A DNA stretch of 64,000 nt from Synechococcales cyanobacterium GL140_1_metabinner_5_sub (GCA_025359065.1 JANYHM010000045.1:30517-94516); one strand, 5' to 3'. Positions 9,001 to 18,736 are shown, numbered from the stretch's first letter. Made by a program: numbers and translations. Notes: generated by a model from the letters alone, not told the origin.

Positions 9001-10563
9001 TTGTGAAGCGAAAAAGCGCTGATGTGGAATGGATAGGCTTCTTAGCTTCAGCATTTCGCTAGCCATAGCTTCAATCGCTAGCATTGCTGTGTCTCCCAGC
9101 GTAGGATCAGCCTTCACAATAGTGTCGAGATAACGTTGAGCTAGTGCTTGGCCAGTCACCACATTGAAGCTACCTTCACGCTGGGCTAATTCGACAAACA
9201 AGGCTAATTCGCGAGGAGTTCGGATCAATTCACGTGTGATGGTATCAATAGTGATGGAATTGATTTCGAGCTTAGTAAGTAGTGGTTTGATTTCGGATTC
9301 CCAGTCTAGTTGTGGACATTGGAGTTCACAATCCCAGTTTCGAGAAGCAATTTGTCGATCATATTTGCGATCGAAGTCACGACAGGCTGTCACAACAGTA
9401 ATCTTGGGAATCATTAGCAACCGGTCAACTTGCGCTAGGAAGTACTTCAAAATACTGTGCTCACGGGCGATGGACAAGACATCTAGTGAATCAATGATCA
9501 CGACCACATGTGTATCCTCCGCCAATCGAGCAGCCTGCTCTACCCACTTCTCTGACAGACCTTGCGCTTGACGTTCCTGCGCTGTTTCCATGTCAGCGAA
9601 TTCACGCGACTGAATAAAAAGTGCTACTAGATCTGTTTGGGATTGCATACGCTGTTCCAGTGCTTCTTGCAAGCTCAGCATCATACAGGTTTTCCCAGAA
9701 CCCGCCCCTCCCGTAAGTAGGATGCTGCGTTTCTCAGCATCGATAGCATCTAAGAGTTCGTTGACAACTAAGATTGGAATGCAATGTCCAGCAATATTCC
9801 GCTGCCATGATCTACCAATAGCTGAAGTACTGGCAAATGATGTTCGCACCTGTGCAACATCTATTGGTGGAATCAGCATTGCTCCTGCGCGATGGAGAAT
9901 GTTTTTGAGGTCATCCTTAGTAAAACGGTGCTTGGTAAAGGTGGATAGGTTGTCGCTATCCATACGCCCACCCAGTTTATCCAAACGAGTCCAGAGTGCA
10001 TCGAAGGCTGCACTTGAATTGCTTGTAATTTGGCGTAATCGTTCACGTAGCAAGGATTCCATACGGTCAAAATCTTCAGTTGTTGAGAAGACGATGTTGC
10101 ATAGAAATTCATAAGTTGAAAGATTCGGAGCTTGAACAGTGATAATATTACTCAATTCGGTATCGGTTTTTATGTGCTCCTGAGTCAAATTCGCATGATA
10201 TTCAGCCTTGTTGCTATAAGCCACGCTGTATTCACGTAGCTTTGCGAGTTTACCAAACTCACTCCGCGAATAGAAGCGAATTTGTACATGTTGATGGTTT
10301 GATAATGTCTGTACAGCTTTGTCTAACTCATCAGCAAGATCAGCTATTGACCATGCACGGAAATCAGCTTGGTTCTTTTTGCACTGACAACAAATGAGAG
10401 AACCATCAATTCTGCCAATCACAATATCATCTACTGAATAAGTAGATGAGTCAACTTCAAGACAGTGAAATTCAGGATCGGTTAGAACAGTCAATGCCCA
10501 GTCAAAGGCAACATAAGTTTGATAGTTATCTCCACGATTGGAACGTATTCCTGCAATACTCAT
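6019..10563 (-). CDS. Giant nuclease-STAND ATPase, Avs-like antiviral candidate (1514 residues)
   Basis: Three-part architecture. Residues 1-100 look like a Cap4/DUF4297- or Mrr-type nuclease: an NRGDNYQTYVAF helix, Asp45-Asp46, then Gln60-Cys-Lys62, which fits a PD-(D/E)XK core with a QxK variant. Next comes a P-loop ATPase with Walker A GGAGSGKT at 285-292, Walker B VVVIIDSLDVLS (Asp358, Asp361) and a TACRD motif near 392-396, typical of STAND/NACHT ATPases. The remaining ~1000 residues are helical and repeat-like (for example a segment about ESPAIRALIVQRLPYLQ), suited to sensing a ligand. Avs proteins share this plan and cut DNA after recognising phage terminase or portal. The gene is monocistronic, ATG start, uninterrupted, with a Uma2 gene upstream. 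Antiviral function is inferred from architecture alone. Confidence 0.78.
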   Translation of the reverse strand: MSIAGIRSNRGDNYQTYVAFDWALTVLTDPEFHCLEVDSSTYSVDDIVIGRIDGSLICCQCKKNQADFRAWSIADLADELDKAVQTLSNHQHVQIRFYSRSEFGKLAKLREYSVAYSNKAEYHANLTQEHIKTDTELSNIITVQAPNLSTYEFLCNIVFSTTEDFDRMESLLRERLRQITSNSSAAFDALWTRLDKLGGRMDSDNLSTFTKHRFTKDDLKNILHRAGAMLIPPIDVAQVRTSFASTSAIGRSWQRNIAGHCIPILVVNELLDAIDAEKRSILLTGGAGSGKTCMMLSLQEALEQRMQSQTDLVALFIQSREFADMETAQERQAQGLSEKWVEQAARLAEDTHVVVIIDSLDVLSIAREHSILKYFLAQVDRLLMIPKITVVTACRDFDRKYDRQIASRNWDCELQCPQLDWESEIKPLLTKLEINSITIDTITRELIRTPRELALFVELAQREGSFNVVTGQALAQRYLDTIVKADPTLGDTAMLAIEAMASEMLKLRSLSIPHQRFFASQEILKKLCSLNVVQDTHDGKLTFGHQTLLDVLVISSAIRKGVSLNDFIQNLPPVPFVRPSIRSFVAQLSTGERREFRKQIRAVLTGKAAFHIRRLIAELFAQQRPHNDDWPMIKDLRGKHREVFEVIYTQASLVEWHCFWLTYLVPTLKGMQDAEGVMIHIHRVEQWKNEDAAGVLAFWMETLEMDWLDTDKIANRLACFVSDFKTENLRLVTPLLERLIGMSIPEHNSLGYAIADCVTAGVVDDGLLWHYVAGDIGENEVISFNFEEKIRCADHKFGSKRENFLRERMVQSTALLDLAVETIEQWSRIKSSHYSYHEWFLSDTSYKDKHSQDEFRFVDCLRILFDAIEAAILYHAKVNSDWWLRSRESLCLSHESALYYFVVLAFTSFPQPNIDLIGRLLCGKNLLRSQFRHELGELINAAFIHLDSHTQDIVTAEIETIRKEDARDEEERSYLLRSQVEYISAIPCHLRSIEFQSTLASFEAIHGKFIREPSIYSSSGRVDAPFSFEKFLSISDAGIICLLEHYSGYDRDLSNSLIGGGQEVGQQLREAASRHPSRFLGLLVVHWVSIVASFRDNIMEGIAEHLECRYRNNSVLTPVEEPDASTLSNQILEELERHSVYWYLNRSAAEALRACSHVIRDEYNASRLVFLTIGFGNLKEESTIRSNSNEILTNGINMTSGKIAMALMNLVNNLQENGVASPELLAPTLRRFASNESPAIRALIVQRLPYLQSRNPELGWDLFYLAMKDATKLWQFAEGCLYYAYRDHFKRVAPLLDRIYHTGSEKDMEIWGRISALSALAGHINLADFLDKLKRLNTTEAWHGASLVWTNTVNIRQHRDQCLIGIEAGLTAGRSHAISVAKNTVNIFRENTQPIFLPVNLLQLCFDVYESNNGDNSHHLFEFGKWLNAISQQDPETALTKTEVYLAYVSRTNQYYHDYQDQLAKLLTQLFAEAEEREESDHGLMLNRVVLVQDLLLSLGIDSVNDWLKSAERQ

Positions 10564-10680
10564 TTAGTCGCTTTCCGTAGTTTTGTTACTCACACTCAAT
10601 ATTCAAGGCTTTTGTCAGAAGGTGCAGAGGATATCGTTCACCATGACAGAATAAGGTTCTAAGCTCCAATTTTGGAAAAC

Positions 10681-11508
10681 TTAAACATCCTCACCCAACG
10701 CTCTCAACCTATCCAACAAAGCCACCCGATCGGCCTCTAATTGCTCCTGCCTAATCCTTGCTTGCTGCAACTGTGCCTGAGCAACCTTTTCCCGCTCTTG
10801 AGCAGCTCGTACTTGTTCTTGGGCAACTTGCTCTCGCTCCTGAGCGAGCCGTGCTTGCTGACGTACAGCTTGCAACTGCTCCTGCATAATCTGTACTTGT
10901 TCCTCCGATCGCAGATATCGCTCCCCCTGCTCATCAAACCAAGATAATACCTCCTGCCCCACCACTCCAGACATCTCTTGACAGCGACCAATTCCCAAAC
11001 CCACCTCCGGCATCCACAGGGGTTCTCCAGCTTGACGTTGGTACTTGCCATTTACTAACTTGTAAACCTCCAAAGGGTCATGGCCATCCCGTCGCCAGTA
11101 CTGGCGGTTATAAACCACATAGTACAGCACACCCATCTGGGCATAGAGAGTCGTTTTTGCATCATACTCGCCGCCCGGAGTCCAAGACACAATCTCTAGA
11201 GCCAAGGTAGGCATTATCCACTGCTCTTCCCAGAGCACATAGCTGCGCCGCGACTCATTGTTTTTGCGCCGCTCTACGCCCAGAGATAAGAAACCATCAG
11301 GGACTACCGGGATGCTAGGACGGTCAACATTATGGTAGATTCCCATGTCTACACCAAAAAACCAATCTATATGATCAGCCCAGAGGAACCTCAATAGGAA
11401 CAGCAGAACATTGGGCACCAAATTTTGATCTTCATTGTCCACAGGGCTATCGTCGGAGTCTGGCAACTCTAAGCTAGAAGGCAAGTATTTGAGGTCTACA
11501 TTAATCAT
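10681..11508 (-). CDS. Uma2 family (DUF820) nuclease-like protein with long coiled coil
   Basis: A second Uma2 protein. I chose the ATG at 11508 because MINVDLKYLPSSLELPDSDD is the usual start of this subfamily; a frame 19 codons longer exists. No strong ribosome site marks either start. Core residues are present: VPDGFLSLGVERR (catalytic Asp), PTLALEIVSW (Glu), then the YAQMGVLYYVVYN segment. The last ~90 residues are an Arg/Gln/Glu-rich coiled coil (QEREQVAQEQVRAAQ repeats). It is quite different in sequence from the Uma2 genes at 2987 and 39418, so these are old paralogues and not recent copies. It lies upstream of the giant ATPase in the same orientation, about 117 bases away. Confidence 0.85.
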   Translation of the reverse strand: MINVDLKYLPSSLELPDSDDSPVDNEDQNLVPNVLLFLLRFLWADHIDWFFGVDMGIYHNVDRPSIPVVPDGFLSLGVERRKNNESRRSYVLWEEQWIMPTLALEIVSWTPGGEYDAKTTLYAQMGVLYYVVYNRQYWRRDGHDPLEVYKLVNGKYQRQAGEPLWMPEVGLGIGRCQEMSGVVGQEVLSWFDEQGERYLRSEEQVQIMQEQLQAVRQQARLAQEREQVAQEQVRAAQEREKVAQAQLQQARIRQEQLEADRVALLDRLRALGEDV

Positions 11509-11670
11509 GGCTACCACTGGTAGGCTGACGACCACCATTCTGGCACAATTCTTTTGTACTGGCAACTAGCTCTAAATGTTAAATTCTGCTTCTGTCAATG
11601 AAGCGTTACGGTTGCTTGCAAAAATTGCAAAATCCGTTCCAGCGTAACAATCTTTTTGCTGTGACCTGAT

Positions 11671-11705
11671 CAATCTGCTGCTCAGCCAAAGGGTGAGGCA
11701 GATTG
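11671..11705. terminator. Stem-loop after the MATE gene, possible transcription end
   Basis: Arms CAATCTGC/GCAGATTG with inner pairing CTC/GAG and CC/GG around an AAA loop. It lies 7 bases past the stop codon of the MATE exporter gene, which reads leftward. No clear U-run follows in that direction, so it may act only as an RNA 3'-end stabiliser. Confidence 0.45.
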
Positions 11706-11711
11706 TTTACG

Positions 11712-13055
11712 TTAAGAAAAGCTAAACTTACTAATTAATTGCCGAAACCGCCAATAGTAAGTTATTGCTGCCACCTGTACCCCCAAACATTGCCCAATCC
11801 ATAAACCCACAGCCCCCCATTGCCAATAAAACCCCAAACAATAAGCCAGCCCTAACCCCACACACCAAAAAGCGACAAACCCCAGCAGTACTGGTGCGCG
11901 CACATCCTGCAAACCCCGTAAAGCGCCCACCACAGTTACTTGGATACCATCACCAATCTGCATCACCCCAGCTACCCGCAAAAATTGGATAGCTAAATCA
12001 ATTGTTTCCTGGTTTTGGGGCGCAGCCATATCTAAATATAAACCAATGACCGATCGAGGAAAAAACAGCATCACCAAAGCTGTCATCGACATATATAAAA
12101 TACTCAAACATAGCGATATTTTGCTCGATCGCCTTATCCCCAGCCAATCCTTGCGCCCCAAATACTGTCCCACCCGCACCGTAGCCGCCATCGAGATCCC
12201 TAACGGCACCATAAAAGTAATTACCGTAGTTTGAAACACAATTTGGTTGGCTGCTAAAGCCGCCGACCCAAAAGATCCGATCAAATACGTCACGATCGTA
12301 AACAGGCTAACCTCCAGAGCAAAACCTACTGCCAGTGGCCAACCCAGGTGCAGAATCCGGCGGAGAACCGATAAATTCAAAGGCATCCACCAGCTAACAA
12401 AGCCCTGACCAGGTAAATGTTGCATTAAATGAACAACTAAAATAATCAGCATCAGCCATTGACTAATAACACTAGAAATCGCTAATCCAGCTAAATTTAG
12501 AGCCGGAAGGCCGAAGTGGCCAAAGCCCAAAGCGTAGTTCCCCAAACAATTAACGACCGTGCCAACAACAATAGCAATTGTGACAACTTGGGGAGCTGAA
12601 ACGATCGTCACCACACTTTTGAGCATAGCAAAAGTCAAAGCAGGAAAGAATCCCACAGCCATAATGTGTAGGTAAGTACGGGCTGCTGCTACTACTTCAG
12701 GCTGCTGGCCAACCATGAAGTTTGGTAAAAACCAAACCAATAAAGTTCCTCCGATCGACACCAACCCCGCTATCCACCACCCCTGATGAATAAGCGACTT
12801 ACGGAGGTCGAAATCTCCAGCTCCCTGAGCAGCGGCCAACAATGGTGTAATACCTAAAACCAAACCCGAAGAAACAATTAGTACCATCATCAATAGCGAT
12901 GATGCTAAGCCACCACCGGCCAAAACCGTTGGCCCCAACCAGCCCATCATCAGGGTATCCACAAAACCCGTACCCGATTGAGCCAACTGGGCACCAGCCA
13001 AAGGAATTGCTAATTTAATAAACTCCCTGGCTTCTGCCTTGAGAGTAATAGTCAT
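11712..13055 (-). CDS. MATE family multidrug/cation antiporter
   Basis: A 447-residue inner-membrane exporter of the MATE (NorM/DinF-type) family, about 12 hydrophobic segments with no signal peptide, expected to exchange organic cations or metabolites for Na+ or H+. Family features seen: PLAGAQLAQSGTGFVDTLMMGWLG in the first helix pair, the ITPLLAAAQGAGD loop near 75-88, and the second-half counterpart VPLGISMAATVRVGQYLG near 285. ATG at 13055 chosen over an in-frame GTG three codons upstream because a GGTG motif sits seven bases before it. It stands alone between a Uma2 gene and gltX. The substrate cannot be predicted. Confidence 0.9.
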   Translation of the reverse strand: MTITLKAEAREFIKLAIPLAGAQLAQSGTGFVDTLMMGWLGPTVLAGGGLASSLLMMVLIVSSGLVLGITPLLAAAQGAGDFDLRKSLIHQGWWIAGLVSIGGTLLVWFLPNFMVGQQPEVVAAARTYLHIMAVGFFPALTFAMLKSVVTIVSAPQVVTIAIVVGTVVNCLGNYALGFGHFGLPALNLAGLAISSVISQWLMLIILVVHLMQHLPGQGFVSWWMPLNLSVLRRILHLGWPLAVGFALEVSLFTIVTYLIGSFGSAALAANQIVFQTTVITFMVPLGISMAATVRVGQYLGRKDWLGIRRSSKISLCLSILYMSMTALVMLFFPRSVIGLYLDMAAPQNQETIDLAIQFLRVAGVMQIGDGIQVTVVGALRGLQDVRAPVLLGFVAFWCVGLGLAYCLGFYWQWGAVGLWIGQCLGVQVAAITYYWRFRQLISKFSFS

Positions 13056-13152
13056 GAAATTCACCGAGACAACTATAGTTCTGATGATTCATAAACGAGC
13101 TATGACTTCTCTAAAAAGATCACAGCCCGTCCCAATCATAAATAATCACGGT

Positions 13153-14634
13153 TTAGACCGCTAATGCCGCCTGCAAGCGAGGCAGAGCCAAATTACGTTG
13201 ATGCAACAAAATCAGCGACTGAATCAGATCTGGGCCATTAACTTCACCGGTCAAAGCAGCCCGCAAGCTCCGCATCACCACGCCTTTTTTCACCCCGCGT
13301 TCTTTAGTGACCCGATCAAGCAAACCTTTTGCCCCATCTTCATCAATCTCCGACATCTCTGCTAGCGCTGTTTGCAAGCTAGTCAAAATATCTTTGACCC
13401 CATCTTGACCCAATTGAGCAGTGGCTTCTTCGCCCAAAGTTGGATTGGCAGTAAAAAAGGTGCGACTAATTTCTACGCCGCCTTGGGTGGTTAAGCCAGT
13501 CCGTTCTTCAAAGCCTCCTTTGAGGGTTTCTAAGCTGGGACCAATTAAGGTAGCTAAACGCAATAACCAAGATCGATCGGCATCTACTTTATAACCGGCA
13601 GCTTCCCAGAAAGGAATTAGCTCTGGTAACAGCTCCTCTGGAGTCATTTTGTGTAGATACTGACTGTTTACCCAGTTCAGCTTGTCCCAGTCAAACTTGG
13701 CACCGGCCTTGTTCACTCGATCGAAACTAAACTGCGCAGCAGCTTCATCTAAGCTAAAAATCTCTTGAGCATCAGGAGCCGACCAGCCCAACAAAGTCAT
13801 GTAGTTGGTCAAAGCCCCAGCCACATAGCCCATGTCTTTAAAATCCCAGATCGAAGTCACGCCATCTCGTTTGGAGAGCTTTTTACCAGCAGGACTCAAA
13901 ATCAGCGGCGTATGAGAAAATTCCGGAATAGTTACCCCTAAACCTTCATAGAGCAAGATCTGCTTAGCAGTATTAGCAATATGATCTTCACCGCGAATTA
14001 CTTGGGTGATTTTCATATCAATGTCGTCAATGACCACTGCTAGGTTGTACAACGGTTGGCCAACACTGTTTTGACCGGCACCATCTTGAGCGGCACGGGC
14101 AATTACCATATCACCACCGAGGTCGCTGCCTTGCCAGGAAACTTTACCGCGCACGGCATCGATCCAGCTAATTTCGCGCTGGTCGTCGATCTTGAAGCGG
14201 ATTACTGGCTGACGACCGGCAGCAACGAATTCGGCTTCTTGCTCGGGGGTTAGGTTTCGATGGCGGTTATCGTAGCGGGGGGCAGCACCACGGGCTTCTT
14301 GGGTGGCGCGCAGTTCGTCTAGTTCGACGCTGCTGGTGTAGCAGCGGTAGGCCAGTTTGTTGTCTAACAGCTTTTGAATGCCTTGGCGATAGAGTTCTAG
14401 CCGATCAGATTGGGCAAAGGGGCCTTCATCCCAGTTTAAGCCTAGCCATTTGAGTCCATCAAGAATATTTTGGGTGTATTCGGCTTTCGATCGCTCAACG
14501 TCAGTATCTTCGATGCGCAGAATAAACTGACCACCGTGGCGGTGGGCGTAGAGCCAGTTGAATACTGCTGTGCGAGCGGTGCCGATGTGGAGGTTGCCGG
14601 TGGGGCTAGGAGCGATGCGAACTCTGACTGTCAC
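13153..14634 (-). CDS. gltX: Glutamyl-tRNA synthetase
   Basis: Class I aminoacyl-tRNA synthetase charging tRNA-Glu; in cyanobacteria it is normally non-discriminating and also makes Glu-tRNA-Gln for the GatCAB route. 493 residues, a standard length. The HIGH-type motif [12 protein letters not shown] is at 9-20 and the KMSKS-type KLSKR at 252-256. The [19 protein letters not shown] catalytic stretch near 201-219 is typical. The start codon is GTG at 14634, giving [13 protein letters not shown]. Charged tRNA-Glu also feeds tetrapyrrole (chlorophyll, bilin) synthesis. About 280 bases separate it from miaA upstream in the same orientation; I saw no feature in that gap. Confidence 0.98.
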   Translation of the reverse strand: MTVRVRIAPSPTGNLHIGTARTAVFNWLYAHRHGGQFILRIEDTDVERSKAEYTQNILDGLKWLGLNWDEGPFAQSDRLELYRQGIQKLLDNKLAYRCYTSSVELDELRATQEARGAAPRYDNRHRNLTPEQEAEFVAAGRQPVIRFKIDDQREISWIDAVRGKVSWQGSDLGGDMVIARAAQDGAGQNSVGQPLYNLAVVIDDIDMKITQVIRGEDHIANTAKQILLYEGLGVTIPEFSHTPLILSPAGKKLSKRDGVTSIWDFKDMGYVAGALTNYMTLLGWSAPDAQEIFSLDEAAAQFSFDRVNKAGAKFDWDKLNWVNSQYLHKMTPEELLPELIPFWEAAGYKVDADRSWLLRLATLIGPSLETLKGGFEERTGLTTQGGVEISRTFFTANPTLGEEATAQLGQDGVKDILTSLQTALAEMSEIDEDGAKGLLDRVTKERGVKKGVVMRSLRAALTGEVNGPDLIQSLILLHQRNLALPRLQAALAV

Positions 14635-14916
14635 GGTGAGGTTTTGAATTAGTACAGGTTCCCATTGTAGACCTTTACGCCCAGTCCTGATTTAAATATC
14701 GATGCTTTTTATCTGATAGAAGTGCGCTTGCCCAAAGCAACACAGCAAATTACCCCGATCGAAAAACCAACGGTCTCGATCGATATTTTTTCGCCCAATA
14801 AGACTGCCGAAGCTGTAATAGTCAAAAAAGTTTGAAAAAGCTGTAGTTGTCCAACGTGGGCGATGCCGAAGGTTTTAGAAAACAAGGGCTTCTTGGGTAG
14901 CCTAGCAGCAAATAAC

Positions 14917-15813
14917 TCAGCCCGTTGTTCGGCAAAGCAGATCGATCGCCTGCTCCACCAAATTAGGAGCTTCGCTATTTAGCCAAATAATCTCAGGAAT
15001 CCCCCGAAACCAGGTGCGCTGACGTTTCGCAAACTGGCGGGTATGAAGAATAGTTAGCTCAATTGCCTCTGCTAAACTAATTTTTCCTTGCAGATATTGG
15101 CGCATTTCGGCGTAGCCCAAAGTATCTAAATTAGGCAAATCCCAACCATATTTAGCAATTAAACCTCGCACTTCTTGCTCCCAGCCCAGCTCAATCATTT
15201 GTTTGGCTCGCTGCTGAATGCGCTGTTCTAAACTAGGGCAATCTAGACCAATTTGAATGATTCGATAGTTAGGTGGTGATTCGCCCTGCTGACTGGTGAT
15301 TGATCGGCCAGTCACATAAAAAACCTCTAGCGCTCGCAGCGTGCGATTGCGATCATTGCCGTGAATCTTGGTATCTGGATCAACTTGGCGCAGCATGGCA
15401 TAGAGAATGGCTTGATCGATCGCCTCTAACTGCTGACGTAACAGAGGCTGCGGTGCCACCCGAGGAATCTTCATTCCCCGCACGATCGACTTGATGTATA
15501 AACCAGTTCCACCCACCAACAGGGGGGAAACACCTTTTCGATGAAGAGACCGGATTAAATTTTGCACATTGGTCTGATACTCTGCTACAGTAAGCATATC
15601 AGATGGTTCATGTGTATTAACAAAGTAATGCGGTACTACACTCTGCTCGGCTGCCGTGGGTTTGGCCGTGGCCACATCCATCTCTCGATATACCTGGCGA
15701 GAGTCGGCGCTCAAGATCACACTGTTTAAATGCTGTGCCAGCTTAATTGCTAGCCCAGTTTTACCAGTCGCGGTAGCACCGCAGATCACAATCAGAGCAG
15801 GAGCGGAAAGCAA
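14917..15813 (-). CDS. miaA: tRNA dimethylallyltransferase
   Basis: Transfers a dimethylallyl group to A37 of tRNAs that read UNN codons. 298 residues with P-loop GATATGKTGLA near 12-22, SADSRQVYREMDVATAKPT (substrate and tRNA-binding motif, 35-53), GGTGLYIKSIVRG near 100, and the QFAKRQRTWFRG motif near the C-terminus. The length is usual for a bacterial MiaA. It is divergent from gyrB with a 142-base shared spacer. The start lies in a clear position with no competing upstream ATG. Confidence 0.97.
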   Translation of the reverse strand: MLSAPALIVICGATATGKTGLAIKLAQHLNSVILSADSRQVYREMDVATAKPTAAEQSVVPHYFVNTHEPSDMLTVAEYQTNVQNLIRSLHRKGVSPLLVGGTGLYIKSIVRGMKIPRVAPQPLLRQQLEAIDQAILYAMLRQVDPDTKIHGNDRNRTLRALEVFYVTGRSITSQQGESPPNYRIIQIGLDCPSLEQRIQQRAKQMIELGWEQEVRGLIAKYGWDLPNLDTLGYAEMRQYLQGKISLAEAIELTILHTRQFAKRQRTWFRGIPEIIWLNSEAPNLVEQAIDLLCRTTG

Positions 15814-15880
15814 AATCTAGATTCCTATATAGATTTGAAAATATTCTCTAAGCAGTCTAAATGCGTCTGTGACCCTTCTA

Positions 15881-15889
15881 TGATATAAT
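15881..15889 (+). promoter_or_regulatory. Extended -10 promoter element for gyrB
   Basis: TGATATAAT is a TGn-extended perfect TATAAT, 67 bases before the gyrB ATG. No -35 match stands 17 bases upstream, which is normal for extended -10 promoters. Confidence 0.5.
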
Positions 15890-15955
15890 TTTGGTGAGAT
15901 ATTACCTTTTGCTGATTTAGCACGGCTGAAAGTTCATTATTGGAGAGTTAGTCTC

Positions 15956-17911
15956 ATGTCCGAAGATTTTGATGTACAAAGTGGCGAATACGGAAGTAGC
16001 CAAATTAGGGTTCTAGAAGGACTCGAAGCGGTGCGTGTGCGACCAGGGATGTACATTGGTAACACCACATCATTGGGTCTGCACCACTTAGTATACGAGG
16101 TTGTGGACAACTCGATCGATGAAGCCCTAGCGGGATATTGCAAAAATATTGAAGCTTCGATCAATGCCGACGGTTCCATCACCGTAGTAGACGATGGACG
16201 CGGTATTCCCACCGAGACTCATCCTCAAACCGGGAAGTCTACCCTAGAGACAGTTCTGACTGTGTTACACGCTGGGGGTAAGTTTGGTGACGGTGGCTAC
16301 TCAGTATCTGGTGGTTTGCACGGGGTGGGGGTTTCGGTAGTAAACGCCCTTTCTGCAGATTTAGAGGTGAAAGTTTGGCGCGAGCAAAACATGTACACCC
16401 AGAAGTTTTCTAAAGGAATCCCCGTGGGTGGATTGCTAACGGTACCGACCGAGAAAGCCGATCGCACGGGTACTTCGGTAACTTTTATGCCCGATACCAG
16501 CATTTTTACCCATGGTATTGAGTTCGACTACGATATTTTGGCCATTCGCTTTCGGGAGCTGGCCTATTTGAATGCCGGAATCAAGATTTCTTTTGCCGAT
16601 CTACGTACTGGCGAAGGATTTACGCCTCGTGAGGAAATTTATCTATATGAAGGTGGCATCAAAGAATATATTAGCCACATCAATGAAGACAAGCAGGCTC
16701 TACACGAAGAAATTATTTATGTGCAGGGTGTTAAAAACAATGTGCAGGTAGAAGTGGCGCTACAGTGGTGTTCCGATGCTTATACCGATAACTTGCTGGG
16801 CTTTGCCAACAATATTAAGACTAAGGAGGGCGGTACTCACTTAGAGGGTCTGAAGGCCGTATTGACTCGGACAATTAATTCGATCGGGCGCAAGCGCAAG
16901 AAGCTCAAAGAGGGTGATTCCAATTTGGGTGGAGAAAATATTCGGGAAGGTTTGACGGCGATCGTGTCGGTGAAGGTGCCGAATCCAGAGTTTGAAGGTC
17001 AGACTAAGACTAAGCTGGGCAACTCCGAAGTGCGCGGCATTGTGGAGACGATCGTTTCCGAAACTCTCACGGAGTTTTTGGAGTTCCGCCCCCACATTGC
17101 TGATGCCATTTTAGAGAAGGCGCTGCAAGCGTTCAATGCGGCAGAAGCTGCCCGCAGAGCGCGAGATTTAGTCCGTCGTAAGTCGGTTTTGGAATCTTCG
17201 CCCCTACCAGGTAAGTTGGCCGACTGTAGTTCCAAAGACCCCAGTGAATCAGAGATCTTCATCGTGGAAGGCGATTCTGCGGGTGGCTCAGCCAAGCAAG
17301 GGCGCGATCGAAGGACTCAAGCAATTTTGCCACTGCGGGGTAAAATCTTAAACATCGAAAAAACCGATGATGCCAGGATCTACAAAAACAACGAAGTTCA
17401 ATCTTTGATTGCTGCTTTAGGACTCGGAGTAAAAGGCGAAGAATTCAACGTTGCCAACCTGCGGTACCACCGGGTATGCCTGATGACCGATGCAGACGTA
17501 GATGGTGCCCACATTCGTACCTTGCTGTTAACTTTCTTCTATCGCTATCAAAGAGATTTGATCGATCAAGGATTCGTCTATATTGCTTGTCCACCGCTGT
17601 ATAAGCTCGAACGAGGTAAAAACCACTTCTATTGCTACAGCGATCGAGAGCTACAAGCTCAGATTGCTACATTCCCCGCTAACGCTAACTACACTATTCA
17701 GCGTTTTAAAGGATTGGGAGAAATGATGCCCCAACAGCTTTGGGATACCACCATGAACCCCGAGACTCGATCGATGAAACGGATCGAAATTCAAGATGCC
17801 GCAGAAGCCGATCGGATCTTTACTATTCTCATGGGCGATCGAGTAGCTCCCCGCCGGGAATTCATCGAAACCTATGGCTCCAAACTCGATATGTCTGAGT
17901 TAGATATCTAA
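15956..17911 (+). CDS. gyrB: DNA gyrase subunit B
   Basis: ATPase and TOPRIM subunit of gyrase, which introduces negative supercoils. 651 residues. The GHKL ATPase motifs are clear: [15 protein letters not shown] (N box, ~44-58), [13 protein letters not shown], and [14 protein letters not shown]. The TOPRIM domain carries [19 protein letters not shown] (catalytic Glu) and [12 protein letters not shown]. The C-terminal [15 protein letters not shown] box binds GyrA. Preceded by an extended -10 promoter, with ATG and GGAGAG ribosome-site context. Its stop codon is followed with no gap by the cysW start. Confidence 0.99.
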   Translation: MSEDFDVQSGEYGSSQIRVLEGLEAVRVRPGMYIGNTTSLGLHHLVYEVVDNSIDEALAGYCKNIEASINADGSITVVDDGRGIPTETHPQTGKSTLETVLTVLHAGGKFGDGGYSVSGGLHGVGVSVVNALSADLEVKVWREQNMYTQKFSKGIPVGGLLTVPTEKADRTGTSVTFMPDTSIFTHGIEFDYDILAIRFRELAYLNAGIKISFADLRTGEGFTPREEIYLYEGGIKEYISHINEDKQALHEEIIYVQGVKNNVQVEVALQWCSDAYTDNLLGFANNIKTKEGGTHLEGLKAVLTRTINSIGRKRKKLKEGDSNLGGENIREGLTAIVSVKVPNPEFEGQTKTKLGNSEVRGIVETIVSETLTEFLEFRPHIADAILEKALQAFNAAEAARRARDLVRRKSVLESSPLPGKLADCSSKDPSESEIFIVEGDSAGGSAKQGRDRRTQAILPLRGKILNIEKTDDARIYKNNEVQSLIAALGLGVKGEEFNVANLRYHRVCLMTDADVDGAHIRTLLLTFFYRYQRDLIDQGFVYIACPPLYKLERGKNHFYCYSDRELQAQIATFPANANYTIQRFKGLGEMMPQQLWDTTMNPETRSMKRIEIQDAAEADRIFTILMGDRVAPRREFIETYGSKLDMSELDI

Positions 17912-18736
17912 ATGCAGCGCAACTCTCGCTATCAAGGCTGGATTATTGGGATCGCCATTGGCTACTTAGCCCTAATTATTCTGATTCCAGCCAGCAACGT
18001 GGTAATTCAGGCTCTCAGTGGCGGTTTGGGGGGCTTAGCCACAGCCTATAGTAACCAAGAGTTTTTACATGCTCTGGGTTTGACTCTGGCGATCGCCCTA
18101 TTGGTATTACCCATAAACATCGTTTTTGGCCTTTCAGCGGCCTGGGTAATTGCCCGCCACCGATTTCCGGGGCGGACATTTTTAATTACATTACTAGATC
18201 TACCATTTTCGATTTCACCAGTAGTAGTGGGACTGATGATGATCTTGCTCTATGGCAATCGCGGCTGGTTGGGGGGATTCTTTCAGGCGATCGGTATTCA
18301 GATTATCTTTGCTTGGCCTGGAATAATTTTGGCCACTGCTTTTACAACGCTCCCCTTTATCGCCAAAGAAGTAATTCCAGTCCTAGAAGAAATCGGCACC
18401 GAGCAGGAAGAAGCCGCTCGGACTTTGGGAGCTAACGAATGGCAAATATTTTGGCGAGTGACCCTGCCCAATCTGCGTTGGGGTCTACTCTATGGCATTA
18501 TTCTTACCAACGCTAGAGCTTTGGGAGAATTTGGAGCGGTATCGGTGGTTTCGGGTAACATTGCTCGTAAAACCCAAACTTTGTCGTTGTATGTAGAAGA
18601 TGCCTATAAGCAATATCAAACCCAATCAGCCTTTGCGGCGGCGTTGCTGTTAGCCTTGTTGGGCTTATTGACTTTGGTGGTGCAAGAATGGGTTACACAG
18701 CACAATAATCGCACCACCGAAAAAAACGCGGAATAG
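17912..18736 (+). CDS. cysW: Sulfate/thiosulfate ABC transporter permease CysW, orphan
   Basis: Inner-membrane permease of the sulfate importer, which normally works with CysT, CysA and the binding protein SbpA/CysP. 274 residues with about six membrane helices. The EAA loop that docks on the ATPase is visible as EEAARTLGANEWQIFWRVTL near 169-188. The family signature FGAVSVVSGNIARKTQTLSL follows near 210. The ATG begins on the base after the gyrB stop, so it is probably translated by coupling to gyrB. None of the other sulfate-transport genes is in the window, which is unusual because cyanobacterial cys genes are normally clustered. A ModB-type permease is the alternative; the signature favours CysW. 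Confidence 0.85.
   Translation: MQRNSRYQGWIIGIAIGYLALIILIPASNVVIQALSGGLGGLATAYSNQEFLHALGLTLAIALLVLPINIVFGLSAAWVIARHRFPGRTFLITLLDLPFSISPVVVGLMMILLYGNRGWLGGFFQAIGIQIIFAWPGIILATAFTTLPFIAKEVIPVLEEIGTEQEEAARTLGANEWQIFWRVTLPNLRWGLLYGIILTNARALGEFGAVSVVSGNIARKTQTLSLYVEDAYKQYQTQSAFAAALLLALLGLLTLVVQEWVTQHNNRTTEKNAE

Noticed and set aside
6881..10114. Several plus-strand frames opposite the giant ATPase (for example 9164-9571 and 9722-10114)
   Set aside because: Antisense shadows of the 1514-residue gene; Ser/Arg-rich with no domain content.
18061..18736. ModB (molybdate permease) for the gene after gyrB, given moaE nearby
   Set aside because: Signature text (FGAVSVVSGNIARKTQTLSL) and length fit CysW better; not fully excluded.
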